A stretch of 64,000 nucleotides of DNA from DASRVA01 sp050732935 (GTDB lineage: Bacteria; Gemmatimonadota; Gemmatimonadetes; JACCXV01; JAHWKZ01), in assembly GCA_050732935.1 (NCBI GenBank), contig JBOHRW010000150.1, forward strand, positions 1 through 64,000, written 5' to 3'. Below the pieces are notes generated by a model. The model searched no databases, was not told the origin of the DNA, and saw only the letters and a program-made list of their open reading frames with translations. Positions within the stretch are counted from its first letter, which is position 1, and every line of letters starts with the position of its first letter. Positions 7,068 to 14,910 of the stretch are shown here, one piece after another. The position numbers and the translations under genes were made by a program.

Positions 7068-7619
7068 ATGCCGGGCGAGACCGGCTCCGCGATCGCCCAC
7101 CCGGTCGAGGGGTGGATGGACCGGTTCGGGCCCGAGCTCCGGGTCCACCTGGCCCGCATGTTGGCCAGCGACGAGGACGCTGAGGACGTGCTCCAGCAGG
7201 TCTGGATCGCCGCCTACCGCCAGCCTCCCGACGATGACCCCGGCTCCAACGTGCGGGCCTGGCTCTACCGGGTGGCGACCAATGCCGCGCTGGACTCCCT
7301 GTCGCGGGACCGGCGGCGTCAGCGGAAGCTCGGCGAGTGGGATCCGGACGTGGGGATGGGCGAGACGAGCCCGCCGCCGGACGCCGCCCTCGGAAAGCTC
7401 GACGAGCAGGCGCGGGCGAAGGTACGGGAGCTCTGCTCCCGGCTCCCCAGAAAGCAGCGCGAGGCCGTCTGGCGCCGCTGGGCGGAGGGCGAGGACTATA
7501 CGTCGATCGCGCGCGAGCTGGAGACTTCGGTCGAGAGCGCGCGGGCCAACGTCTATCACGGGCTGACGCGGCTCAGGAGCGAGCTCTTCGATCTCTGGAA
7601 GGAGGAGTTCGGATCATGA
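7068..7619 (+). CDS. ECF (group 4) RNA polymerase sigma factor
   Basis: The 183-residue protein has sigma region 2 at about 20-90 (HLARMLASDEDAEDVLQQVW, then NVRAWLYRVATNAALDSLSR) and region 4 at about 120-175 (CSRLPRKQREAVWRRWAEG, SIARELETSVESARANVYHGLTRLR). Regions 1 and 3 are absent, as in ECF sigma factors. The ATG is 5 nt after the small membrane protein; the stop overlaps the ATG of the next gene (ATGA), so the sigma factor and its putative anti-sigma partner are translationally coupled. Target promoters are unknown. Confidence 0.92.
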   Translation: MPGETGSAIAHPVEGWMDRFGPELRVHLARMLASDEDAEDVLQQVWIAAYRQPPDDDPGSNVRAWLYRVATNAALDSLSRDRRRQRKLGEWDPDVGMGETSPPPDAALGKLDEQARAKVRELCSRLPRKQREAVWRRWAEGEDYTSIARELETSVESARANVYHGLTRLRSELFDLWKEEFGS

Positions 7620-8320
7620 CGGAAGTTGCCTGCACCTACACGGACCAGGACGTCCTGGCCTTCGTGGCCGGAGACCTCGCGGAGAAGGACGAGCTGGCGA
7701 TGGCGCTGCACTTCGGCGAGTGCGGGGCGTGCCGGGACCAGGCGGCGGAGTTCACCGCGCTGCAGCGGACTCTCGGGACGTGCTCCGACGACGACCTCGT
7801 CCGCTGGCACGGCTTCGAGACGCCCTTCGGCCACACCTATGCCGCGGCGACCGGCACCGGCCTGGCGCGGATCAGCTGGCGGGAGACCGAGCCCGACGCC
7901 TTCGTGGGCGGGCTCGAGGAGTCGTTCCCCGGTCGGCCGGTGATCCACGAGCGGAGGGGGCTCGAGGCGGCGGAGCACCAGCTCACCGAGTACTTCGCCG
8001 GACACCGCACGAGCTTCGACCTGCCGGTCGACCTGGCCGCCGTGAGCGACTTCGACCGCCGGGTCCTGGCCGTCGTCCGCGGGATCCCCTTCGGCGGCGT
8101 CCTGACCTACGCCGACATCGCGCGGCGGATCGGGAGCCCGTCGGCGGCGCGGGCGGTGGGCAACGCCGTCGGCCGCAACCCGGCGCCGATCGTCGTCCCC
8201 TGCCACCGGGTGGTGCGGAGCGACGGTACTCTGGGCGGCTACTCGGGTGGGGGGGTCGAGTACAAGCGCCGGTTGTTGACGATCGAGAGGATGGGGGACC
8301 TCTTTGCCCAGGCGACATAG
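7616..8320 (+). CDS. ZAS anti-sigma domain fused to O6-alkylguanine-DNA methyltransferase
   Basis: The 234-residue protein has two parts. Residues 1-50 form a zinc anti-sigma (ZAS) domain: C6, then H32-x3-C36-x2-C39 (HFGECGAC). Residues 80-234 form a complete MGMT/Ogt: a methyltransferase N-terminal fold with LARISWRE and FPGRPVIHE, then FDRRVLAVVRGIPFGGVLTYADIA, RAVGNAVGRNPAPIVVPCHRVV with the alkyl-acceptor C196, and GYSGG. MGMTs remove alkyl groups from guanine O6 by irreversible self-alkylation. There is no membrane helix, so the protein is cytoplasmic. Its ATG overlaps the ECF sigma stop. The likely role is an alkylation-responsive anti-sigma factor; both activities are inferred from motifs. 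Confidence 0.85.
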   Translation: MTEVACTYTDQDVLAFVAGDLAEKDELAMALHFGECGACRDQAAEFTALQRTLGTCSDDDLVRWHGFETPFGHTYAAATGTGLARISWRETEPDAFVGGLEESFPGRPVIHERRGLEAAEHQLTEYFAGHRTSFDLPVDLAAVSDFDRRVLAVVRGIPFGGVLTYADIARRIGSPSAARAVGNAVGRNPAPIVVPCHRVVRSDGTLGGYSGGGVEYKRRLLTIERMGDLFAQAT

Positions 8321-8323
8321 ATT
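8318..8323 (+). promoter_or_regulatory. -10 box TAGATT of a predicted leaderless gene
   Basis: TAGATT overlaps the TAG stop of the methyltransferase fusion and is 7 nt before the GTG at 8331. No Shine-Dalgarno is present. Confidence 0.4.
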
Positions 8324-8330
8324 GCCCTGC

Positions 8331-9749
8331 GTGATGCCTCGCCGTACGGCACTCCTCTTGTCCATCGGGTGGGCCTTGATCGCCGCGCCCGCTCCCATGC
8401 TCGCCCAGCCGGGGGATGGGCTTTCAGCCGAAGACAGCCTCCTCGCGACGCAGATCTTCGAGGAGCTGATCGAGATCCCGTCGGTCTCCGGGACCCCGGA
8501 GACGGTGGGGGCCGCAGAGGCCATGGCCGATCGGCTCCTGGCCGCCGGATTCCCGGAGGAAGACGTCCACGTCCTCGAACCGCTGCCGGACGTGGGGATC
8601 CTGGTGGCGCGCTACCGCGGCACGGGCGAGCGGCCGCCGATCCTGCTTCTTGCCCACCTGGACGTCGTCCCGGCGCTGCCCGAGGACTGGTCGGTGCCAC
8701 CCTTCGAGCTGACCGAGCAGGACGGCTGGTGGTACGGCCGCGGGACCATCGACAACAAGGCCGGGGCGGCGATGCTCGTCGCCAGCTTCCTGCGCTACCG
8801 GGAGGAGGGGTTCGTCCCCGACCGCGACCTGATCATGGTCCTGACCGGGGACGAGGAGACCAACAGCGAAGCGATCAAGTGGGTCGTCTCGGAGGAGGGT
8901 CGGGAGCTGATCGACGACCCGGCCTATGCCCTCAACACCGACTCGGGAGGTGGCTCCCTGCGGGAGGGCGTCGAGACGATGTTCGGCGTCCAGGCGAGCG
9001 AGAAGGTCTATCTGAGCTTCCAGCTCGAAGTCACGAATCCGGGCGGCCACAGCTCCCAGCCACGACCCGACAACGCGATCACCACGCTGGCGGAGGGGCT
9101 GGTCCGGCTGTCCGAGCACGAATGGCCCGTCCAGCTCAACGAAGTGACCCGCGCCTTCTTCGAGCGCTCGGCGGCGATCGAGAGCGGTCAGCTCGCCGAG
9201 GACATGCAGGCGATCGCAGAGAATCCGGCCGACAGCGCAGCGGCGGCCCGCCTCTCGGAGTCCCTGTATCTGAACGCCCTTCTCCGGACGACGTGCGTGG
9301 CCACGATGCTCGAGGCCGGCCACGCCGAGAACGCGCTGCCGCAGACCGCCCGCGCGACCGTCAACTGCCGGATCCTCCCCGGCGGGTCGCCGGACGAGGT
9401 CGAGGCGACGCTCGTTTCGGTCCTGGACGACCCAGACATCCAGGTCAGCCGGCTTCGCGAGCCCACCGCGAGTCCCCCCTCGCCTTTGACCGACGAGGTC
9501 CTGGGGACGATCGAGCGGCTGACGGAGGAGATGTGGCCGGGTGTCCCCGTCATGCCGACGATGTCGACGGGCGCCACCGACGGGCTCTACGTGCGGAACG
9601 CCGGCATCCCGGTCTACGGCGTGGGCGCCATCTTCGAGGACACCGGAGACAACCGCGCCCACGGCCGGGACGAGCGGGTCGCGATCGACCGCTTCTACGA
9701 GGCGCTCCGCTTCTGGTACCGGATGGTGAAGGAGCTGGCCTCGAGCTAG
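8331..9749 (+). CDS. Secreted M20 family metallopeptidase
   Basis: A signal peptide (RRTALLLSIGWALIAAPAP, cleavage after MLA) leads into mature QPGDGLSAED. The M20 dizinc centre is clear: LLAHLDVVPALPEDW with the first His-Asp, GRGTIDNKAG, and TGDEETNS carrying the catalytic and metal glutamates; the lid domain and a late NRAHGRDE follow. M20 enzymes cleave dipeptides, acylated amino acids or peptide C-termini; the exact substrate is unknown. The length (472 aa) is typical. GTG at 8331 is chosen because of its TAGATT box; ATG at 8334 is the alternative and changes one residue. Confidence 0.88.
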   Translation: MMPRRTALLLSIGWALIAAPAPMLAQPGDGLSAEDSLLATQIFEELIEIPSVSGTPETVGAAEAMADRLLAAGFPEEDVHVLEPLPDVGILVARYRGTGERPPILLLAHLDVVPALPEDWSVPPFELTEQDGWWYGRGTIDNKAGAAMLVASFLRYREEGFVPDRDLIMVLTGDEETNSEAIKWVVSEEGRELIDDPAYALNTDSGGGSLREGVETMFGVQASEKVYLSFQLEVTNPGGHSSQPRPDNAITTLAEGLVRLSEHEWPVQLNEVTRAFFERSAAIESGQLAEDMQAIAENPADSAAAARLSESLYLNALLRTTCVATMLEAGHAENALPQTARATVNCRILPGGSPDEVEATLVSVLDDPDIQVSRLREPTASPPSPLTDEVLGTIERLTEEMWPGVPVMPTMSTGATDGLYVRNAGIPVYGVGAIFEDTGDNRAHGRDERVAIDRFYEALRFWYRMVKELASS

Positions 9750-9845
9750 CCGTGCCGCCGGTCCTCCCCTGGGTCGTGGTGATCCTCACGCCGACCCCGG
9801 GGTAGAATCCTGCCGGGTCGCCGACCTCAACGCGGAGGAAGGACC

Positions 9846-10178
9846 ATGCGGATCGCCTCTTTTGCTGTCCTCGTGCTCGCCTTCACCGTGGCCGCCTGTC
9901 GTGGCACGATGTCGATCGGGGAGCTTCTCGACGATCCCGGGCGCTACGACGGCGAGACGGTGAAGATCGAGGGCGAGGTGACCGGCTCGGTGGGCGCGCT
10001 GGGCCAGGGCGCCTATCGGCTCAGGGACGGGACGGGGACCATGAACGTCCTGAGCCGCGGCGGCGGGGCCCCGCGCGAGGGCGCGGAGGTCGGGGTCGAG
10101 GGTGAGTTCCGCTCGGTCTTCACGCTCGGCGACGCCTCGCAGGCCGTCATTCTGGAGGAGCGGCGCTTCGACCCGTAG
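9846..10178 (+). CDS. OB-fold lipoprotein
   Basis: The 110-residue protein has a lipoprotein signal peptide ending in TVAAC and a small beta-rich domain: the phrase ELLDDPGRYDGETVKIEGEVTGSV and later RLRDGTGTMNVLS is the pattern of an OB-fold nucleic-acid-binding-like domain found in bacterial periplasmic lipoproteins. GGAGGAAGG precedes the ATG and TAGAAT (9803-9808) is a plausible -10. It stands alone between two oppositely arranged units. Function unknown. Confidence 0.75.
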   Translation: MRIASFAVLVLAFTVAACRGTMSIGELLDDPGRYDGETVKIEGEVTGSVGALGQGAYRLRDGTGTMNVLSRGGGAPREGAEVGVEGEFRSVFTLGDASQAVILEERRFDP

Positions 10179-10270
10179 TCGGATATTCGAGCGAGGTTAC
10201 GGAGACTCGTGGACGACGGACCACCGAGAGCGGTCGTTCACTTGGTGCAAACCCGCCCGCAGGGACGGCT

Positions 10271-10990
10271 TCACCCTTCGGCCAGGACCTCGCGCGCCCG
10301 GGCCAGGCGCTCGGGGTCGCCGATCTCGAGCCACAGGGCGCCCGTGACGTCGTGGGGAAGGATCGTGTGCCCCGCCGCCGACAGGCGGAGGTAAAGGGCG
10401 ATGATCGAGAAGATGCCCCGCTCGGTGATGAGCCCGAAGATCTCCGGCGAGATCACGTGCACACCGGCAAAGGGTAGCCGCCGGCTGTCGCCCGAGATGG
10501 GTCGGGACGTCTTCTCGGTGCCCCGTGCCGAATTCTCCCAGCCATACAGCCCGCGGTCGTCGAAGAGCAGAAAGCGCGTGGTCTCGCGGTGGCCGACCGC
10601 GAGCGTGGCAAAAGCACCGGACGTGCGATGGGCCGCCACCATCCTTGCCAGGTCGATGTCCGTGAGAATATCACCGTTATGAAGAAGGAAGGGGCCGTCC
10701 TTCCGGAACCGCGGCTCGGCGTGCGCCAGGCCGCCACCCGTCTCCAGCGGTTCCTCCTCTTCTAGCGAGACGAGCACGTCGACGCCGAGCTCTGCGCTCA
10801 GCCCGGCGGCTGACGCCTCGATCTGGTCCGCGTGATGATGGGCGTTGACGATCAGACGGTCGGCGCCGGCCGCGACCAGCCGCCGGGCGATCCGCTCGAG
10901 GATCGAAACGCCCCCGATCTCGATCAGCGCTTTGGGGGTGTGATCGGTGAGTGGGCGGAGGCGGGTCCCCAGCCCCGCGGCCAGAATCAT
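10271..10990 (-). CDS. MurU-like sugar-1-phosphate nucleotidyltransferase
   Basis: The 239-residue protein opens with MILAAGLGTRLRPLT..TPKALIEIGG, the nucleotide-binding signature of the RmlA/MurU nucleotidyltransferase family, and has FLLHNGDILTDIDL with the metal-binding Asp. The length and direct position after an AmgK-type kinase point to MurU, which makes UDP-MurNAc from MurNAc-1-phosphate in cell-wall recycling; a GDP-mannose-type activity cannot be excluded. A GTG at 10999 is an alternative start. Confidence 0.8.
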   Translation of the reverse strand: MILAAGLGTRLRPLTDHTPKALIEIGGVSILERIARRLVAAGADRLIVNAHHHADQIEASAAGLSAELGVDVLVSLEEEEPLETGGGLAHAEPRFRKDGPFLLHNGDILTDIDLARMVAAHRTSGAFATLAVGHRETTRFLLFDDRGLYGWENSARGTEKTSRPISGDSRRLPFAGVHVISPEIFGLITERGIFSIIALYLRLSAAGHTILPHDVTGALWLEIGDPERLARAREVLAEG

Positions 10991-11015
10991 CGCGTCCACG
11001 GGAGCTACGAGTAGA

Positions 11016-12506
11016 TCAGGAGGAGGCTGCCGCCCGCTCGGGTCGCGAAGTTTGTCCCTCGGTCCTGACCGGTTGAGGCCAGTAGGGCTCCTCGCGGTGC
11101 ATGAGGCGGACGGTGGCGTCGGGGAAGCGCTCCTCCAGGTGGCGGGCGAGGCGCTCGGCGAGGTACACCGAACGATGCTGCCCGCCCGTGCAGCCGAAAC
11201 CGATCGACAGGCTCTGGAAGCCCCGGCGCAGGTACTCGGCGACCTGGGCGTCGACGAGCGTCCGCACGCTCGTCCAGTAGTCGGCGAGCTCGGGCTGGGC
11301 CTCGATGTACGCGGCCACCGCGGTCTCGAGTCCGGTATGTTCCCGGTACTCTGGCAGCCGGCCCGGATTCGGGAGGGCCCGGCAGTCGAACACGAACCCG
11401 CCTCCGTGGCCGCCCATGTCGTGCGGGTACCCGTGCCGGTAGCTGAAGCTGTGGACGTAGACGCTGAGCCCGGTGCCCTCGTCGTCGACTTCGACTCCCG
11501 CGGACCACTCATCGGCGATCCGTCCGAAGACGGACTCGATCTCCGGCAGCTCGATCGGGAGGCCCGTTTCCAGCAGCTGACCGGCGTTCCGTGCGGCGTA
11601 GGGCACGCTCTGCAGGAAGCGCGGCTTGCGCTCGAAGAAGCCGCGGTAGCCGTAGGCCCCCATCGCCTGCATGACGCGGACGAGCACGTAGCCGCGATAC
11701 AACTCGCGGAAGGCTCCGCGATCGACAGTTACGTGCCCCTCCAGAGCGTCCAGGTAGTGCTCGAGCAGAGCGTCCCGGTTCCGCGCCGGGATGTCCGCCT
11801 TGGCGTCGTAGAGGAGCGACGCCACGTCGTACTGGAGCGCTCCCTTCCGGCCGCCCTGGTAGTCGATGAACCAGGGCTCCCCGTCCCGCAGCATGACGTT
11901 TCGCGACTGGAAGTCCCGGTACAGGAAGTGGTCGGTGTCGGCCGTAAGCAGAATTGCCGTCAGCCGCTCGAAGTCCCGCTCCAGGCGCTCCTCGTTGAAC
12001 GGCACGTGGGCGAGCTTGAGGAAGTGGTACTTGAAGTAGTTCAGGTCCCACAGGATCGACTGCCGGTCGAACGCCGCACGCGGGTAGGCGACCGAGTAGT
12101 CGACCGCGCGGTGGCCCTCGATCTGGAAGCGGGGGAGGATCTCGACCACCCGCCGGTAGACGTCGAGCATCGGACGCGGGAGGCGCGAGCCCCGCTGCCG
12201 ACGTTCCTCCTGAAGGGCGTCGAAGAGCGTCGTATCGCCGAGGTCTTCCAGCAACCACACGCCGCTCTCCTCGTCGTCGGCATAGACCTCTGGCACGGGG
12301 AGGCCGGCCCCCCGGAGCGCGCGTGAATAGGAGAGGAAGGCCCGGTTCTCCTCGTGGTCCGGGCCGAAGGCGCCGATGACGGTGGCACCGTCCACTGCCA
12401 CCAGACGGCGATAGGTGCGGGTGGAGCCGTCTCCCGGCAGCTCCAGGACGGCGGTCGGTGCGGCTCCGTAGCGCTCGCGGTAGAGGCGGAGGAGGGGCTC
12501 GCGCAT
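11016..12506 (-). CDS. AmgK-type amino-sugar kinase fused to RapZ C-terminal domain
   Basis: Residues 1-335 are an aminoglycoside-phosphotransferase-fold sugar kinase: FLYRDFQSRNVMLR is the catalytic loop and WFIDYQGGRKG the metal-binding site, as in AmgK, which phosphorylates MurNAc/GlcNAc at C1. Residues 355-480 match the C-terminal domain of RapZ: SFSYRHGYP, FDCRALPNP, and the glycine loop GFGCTGGQHRSV. In E. coli that domain binds glucosamine-6-phosphate and RNA. The N-terminal kinase domain of RapZ is absent. A TACCTT box lies 8 nt before the ATG. The fusion links amino-sugar salvage to an amino-sugar sensor domain. Confidence 0.85.
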   Translation of the reverse strand: MREPLLRLYRERYGAAPTAVLELPGDGSTRTYRRLVAVDGATVIGAFGPDHEENRAFLSYSRALRGAGLPVPEVYADDEESGVWLLEDLGDTTLFDALQEERRQRGSRLPRPMLDVYRRVVEILPRFQIEGHRAVDYSVAYPRAAFDRQSILWDLNYFKYHFLKLAHVPFNEERLERDFERLTAILLTADTDHFLYRDFQSRNVMLRDGEPWFIDYQGGRKGALQYDVASLLYDAKADIPARNRDALLEHYLDALEGHVTVDRGAFRELYRGYVLVRVMQAMGAYGYRGFFERKPRFLQSVPYAARNAGQLLETGLPIELPEIESVFGRIADEWSAGVEVDDEGTGLSVYVHSFSYRHGYPHDMGGHGGGFVFDCRALPNPGRLPEYREHTGLETAVAAYIEAQPELADYWTSVRTLVDAQVAEYLRRGFQSLSIGFGCTGGQHRSVYLAERLARHLEERFPDATVRLMHREEPYWPQPVRTEGQTSRPERAAASS

Positions 12507-12514
12507 CGCAGCGA

Positions 12515-12520
12515 AAGGTA
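12515..12520 (-). promoter_or_regulatory. -10 box TACCTT of a predicted leaderless gene
   Basis: TACCTT on the minus strand is followed by eight bases and the ATG of the AmgK-RapZ gene at 12506. No Shine-Dalgarno is visible. Confidence 0.4.
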
Positions 12521-12650
12521 GGGCGGGCAGGCAGCCGAGCCAACCCGGCCGCCTTTCAGGGATTGAACGTGTGGCCCGGAATAAACCGTCTGGATGCGTG
12601 TACGGAAGGTGTGCGTCGGGCCGGGCCGCTCAACCTTGGAGGAACGGATC

Positions 12651-13014
12651 ATGGAACGATCGCCCCTTCTCCGCTTCCGCGCCGTCTCGCACGGCGCGCT
12701 CGCCCTGATGGTCTCGGCCGCGCTGTTTTCGTGTGCGGATGGATCGGTCCCCTCGTCCGACCGGGCCGACGAGGACTCCTACAACCGCGCCGGAGCGGCG
12801 GCTCCCGAGGCGCCCACCGGTGAGGCTACGCTCACGCTGGCGGCCTCTCCGGACGCCACCCGCAGCGTCATCCGCCGGGCGAGGCTCGAGCTGTCGGTGG
12901 CCGACACCGACCACGCGGCCGGCGAGATCACGGCGCTGGCCGATCCTGCCCGTCAGCCTCCTCGTGGTCGTGCCGATGCTCTTCGGGAGCCGCCTGCTTC
13001 GTCGACGAGCGTGA
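12651..13014 (+). pseudogene. DUF4349 lipoprotein gene with internal deletion and frameshift
   Basis: An ATG with GGAGGAACGG upstream starts a lipoprotein signal (ALMVSAALFSCAD) and the beginning of a DUF4349 domain (SVIRRARLELSVADTDHAAGEITALA). The expected coiled coil and remaining domain are missing: within a few codons the matching sequence continues in another frame as the C-terminal membrane anchor ILPVSLLVVVPMLFGSRLLRRRA and stops at 13014. DUF4349 proteins are usually near 300 residues. A deletion joining the two ends out of frame explains this. The first frame itself runs on to 13112. Confidence 0.65.
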
Positions 13015-13051
13015 TAACGGCTGGCGATGGAATGGTCGCCGGAGCGTCACC

Positions 13052-13945
13052 TTACGGACGCAGGCGTCGACCCACGGCCTCCCAAAAAAAGCCGACGGTG
13101 CTTGCTAGTTGAGAGAAGCCGATCAGCGCGGAATGCCTCAGTGCCCGAAAGCCGGACTGCTCGGCGAAGGGGAATCGCAGCATATCGGCGTAGAACGAAA
13201 GCGGCTCGATCGGCAGGGGCGGGACGCCGCGTCCAGATCGCGCGCGGCGAAACTCTACCGCTCCTCGCCCGTAGTTGAAGTGCTGTCGCCAGAATCCGCC
13301 CGGGGTGAGAGCGTGGGCATGGCGGATGACGGCGTCCGGAACGTAACGCAACCGGTACCCGAGGGATATCCAGTGGTCACATAGCTCCCGGTCTTCCGCC
13401 GCGGCGCGGGTTTGGACTGTGTTGAATCCACCGATCTCCAAAAAAAGACGCGCTGGCACCGCCATGTTGTTGGAGGCGAAGAAACGGGCCTCATCGGGAT
13501 CGCGATTGTAATACGCGTAGACATAGCTCACGAGGAGCTGGCTGGCCGTCGCGTAAGGGTTTGTCGTAAGAACGCCGATGGTTTGCCCCCCGAGCAGGGC
13601 CTCGGGGTAGGATCGAAATGTCCCCGCCAGCGCGCTCAGCCAACCGGGGTCTGGGACACAGTCATCGTCGGTGAAAGCGAGCAGGGCGCCTCTCGCCCGT
13701 GCCGCTCCCGTATTGCGAGCCAGGGAGGGACCGGCATTGGACTGGCGGAGCAAGGTCAGCTCGATGTGCGCTCGGAAAGCGTCGACCACAGGGTTCAGGG
13801 GAGACGGGCTGCCGTCGTCCACGACGATCACCTCGAACCGATCGCAGGGATAGCGCTGATCCGCCAGGGCCCGCAAACAGGTGGCAAGTTGGTCCGGCCG
13901 GCTGTAGGTGGGAATGATGATGGAGAGAAAAGGGAGGGAGGACAT
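13052..13945 (-). CDS. GT2 family glycosyltransferase
   Basis: The 297-residue protein has the GT-A fold of family 2: SIIIPTYSRPDQLATCLRAL at the start, VIVVDDGSPSP, SLARNTGAARARG, and the metal-binding FTDDDCVPDPGW. A later EDRELCDHW supplies the usual catalytic ED. There is no clear membrane helix. It transfers a sugar from a nucleotide-sugar donor to an unknown acceptor. It overlaps the next glycosyltransferase by 1 nt and is the last gene of a five-gene minus-strand glycan operon. Confidence 0.9.
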   Translation of the reverse strand: MSSLPFLSIIIPTYSRPDQLATCLRALADQRYPCDRFEVIVVDDGSPSPLNPVVDAFRAHIELTLLRQSNAGPSLARNTGAARARGALLAFTDDDCVPDPGWLSALAGTFRSYPEALLGGQTIGVLTTNPYATASQLLVSYVYAYYNRDPDEARFFASNNMAVPARLFLEIGGFNTVQTRAAAEDRELCDHWISLGYRLRYVPDAVIRHAHALTPGGFWRQHFNYGRGAVEFRRARSGRGVPPLPIEPLSFYADMLRFPFAEQSGFRALRHSALIGFSQLASTVGFFWEAVGRRLRP

Positions 13946-14904
13946 CAGGGCAAGTCAACGCGCTCCAGGCGGGCATAGCGAACGCGATGAAACTCGATGT
14001 CGACCAGATGCTGCATCGCCGAGCCGGCGCCGGTTGCATAACCGACGAGCTGGCCCAAGCCGTCGATCAGAAGTCCGAAGAACAACACCGGCGTCACGCG
14101 AACCATGAGGCCCCAGCGTTGAAGACGGGTCGTCGCTCGGAGGGTGCGCACGAGGCGAACGAAGGGAATCAGGGGGGAGGCGGCAAGAAAGAAGAGGCGT
14201 TTCCAGTGGGGCGCGCACTGCACCCGCTGGGCTGCAAAGAGGCGACCGTTGTGGAACTGCGCGCGCGTCCACACCCCCGGCATCGCGTAGTTCATGTGGG
14301 CCAGCCTGGCGGCCGGCTCCAGATACAGCCGCTCGCCGTTGGCCCGCAGGTCCCAGTGCATCACCGTTTCGGCGTCCAGCATGTCTTCGAGCGCAGGCCC
14401 GTAGGCCAGGAGCAGATCGCGCTTGTAGGATGAGTTATGGCCGGGCAGGAAGTCCACGATCCCGCCGGGGTGCGGCTCCAGCCAAGGCCCGTAGCCGATG
14501 AGCAGGTCGGCCCAGCTGATTAGGGTGTTCGGGTTGGCGTTGTGGACCACAGGGCCGACGGCGGCCCATGGACCCTCGTGCGCGAGCAGCAGGGCTTCAG
14601 CCCAGAGCGGTCCGGGAAAGGCATGATCCTCACCGAAAGCGATGACCGGGGCTTTGCTGCGCCGGACGCCCGCGACCCTGGCTTCTGACGAGGACCGTAT
14701 CGGCCCTGTCGCAATCACTTGCCAGCCATGGAGGCCTTCGACGTCCGATACTACCAGGCCGATGTCGTCGGAGGGAGCCACCAGGATCAATTCGAGCCGA
14801 TCGCAGACGGTTTGCCGTGCGAGGTGGCGCACCGTGGTTCGGACGGTCGCGTAGTCATCGGGTGTAACCAGGATGACGGAGAGGAGGGGCGTGGCCGATG
14901 GCAT
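13945..14904 (-). CDS. GT2-like glycosyltransferase with EDH in place of DxD
   Basis: A 319-residue GT-A protein: SVILVTPDDYATVRTTVRHL opens it, LELILVAPSDD gives the nucleotide-binding Asp, and APVIAFGEDHAFPGPLWAEAL occupies the position of the DxD metal motif. The C-terminal third holds a hydrophobic stretch (LMVRVTPVLFFGLLIDGLGQLVGYATG) ending in EFHRVRYARLERV. The downstream paralogue at 14911 has the same build, so the two probably arose by duplication. Donor and acceptor are unknown. Confidence 0.85.
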   Translation of the reverse strand: MPSATPLLSVILVTPDDYATVRTTVRHLARQTVCDRLELILVAPSDDIGLVVSDVEGLHGWQVIATGPIRSSSEARVAGVRRSKAPVIAFGEDHAFPGPLWAEALLLAHEGPWAAVGPVVHNANPNTLISWADLLIGYGPWLEPHPGGIVDFLPGHNSSYKRDLLLAYGPALEDMLDAETVMHWDLRANGERLYLEPAARLAHMNYAMPGVWTRAQFHNGRLFAAQRVQCAPHWKRLFFLAASPLIPFVRLVRTLRATTRLQRWGLMVRVTPVLFFGLLIDGLGQLVGYATGAGSAMQHLVDIEFHRVRYARLERVDLP

Positions 14905-14910
14905 TCGGGC

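Noticed and set aside
10179..10270. Gap between the OB-fold lipoprotein and the MurU-like gene
   Set aside because: Searched by eye for tRNA or a terminator; no cloverleaf or stem with a T run was found.
13081..13089. Run of seven A near the end of the glycan cluster
   Set aside because: Considered as a terminator or a slippery site; there is no stem on the correct strand and no alternative frame worth joining.
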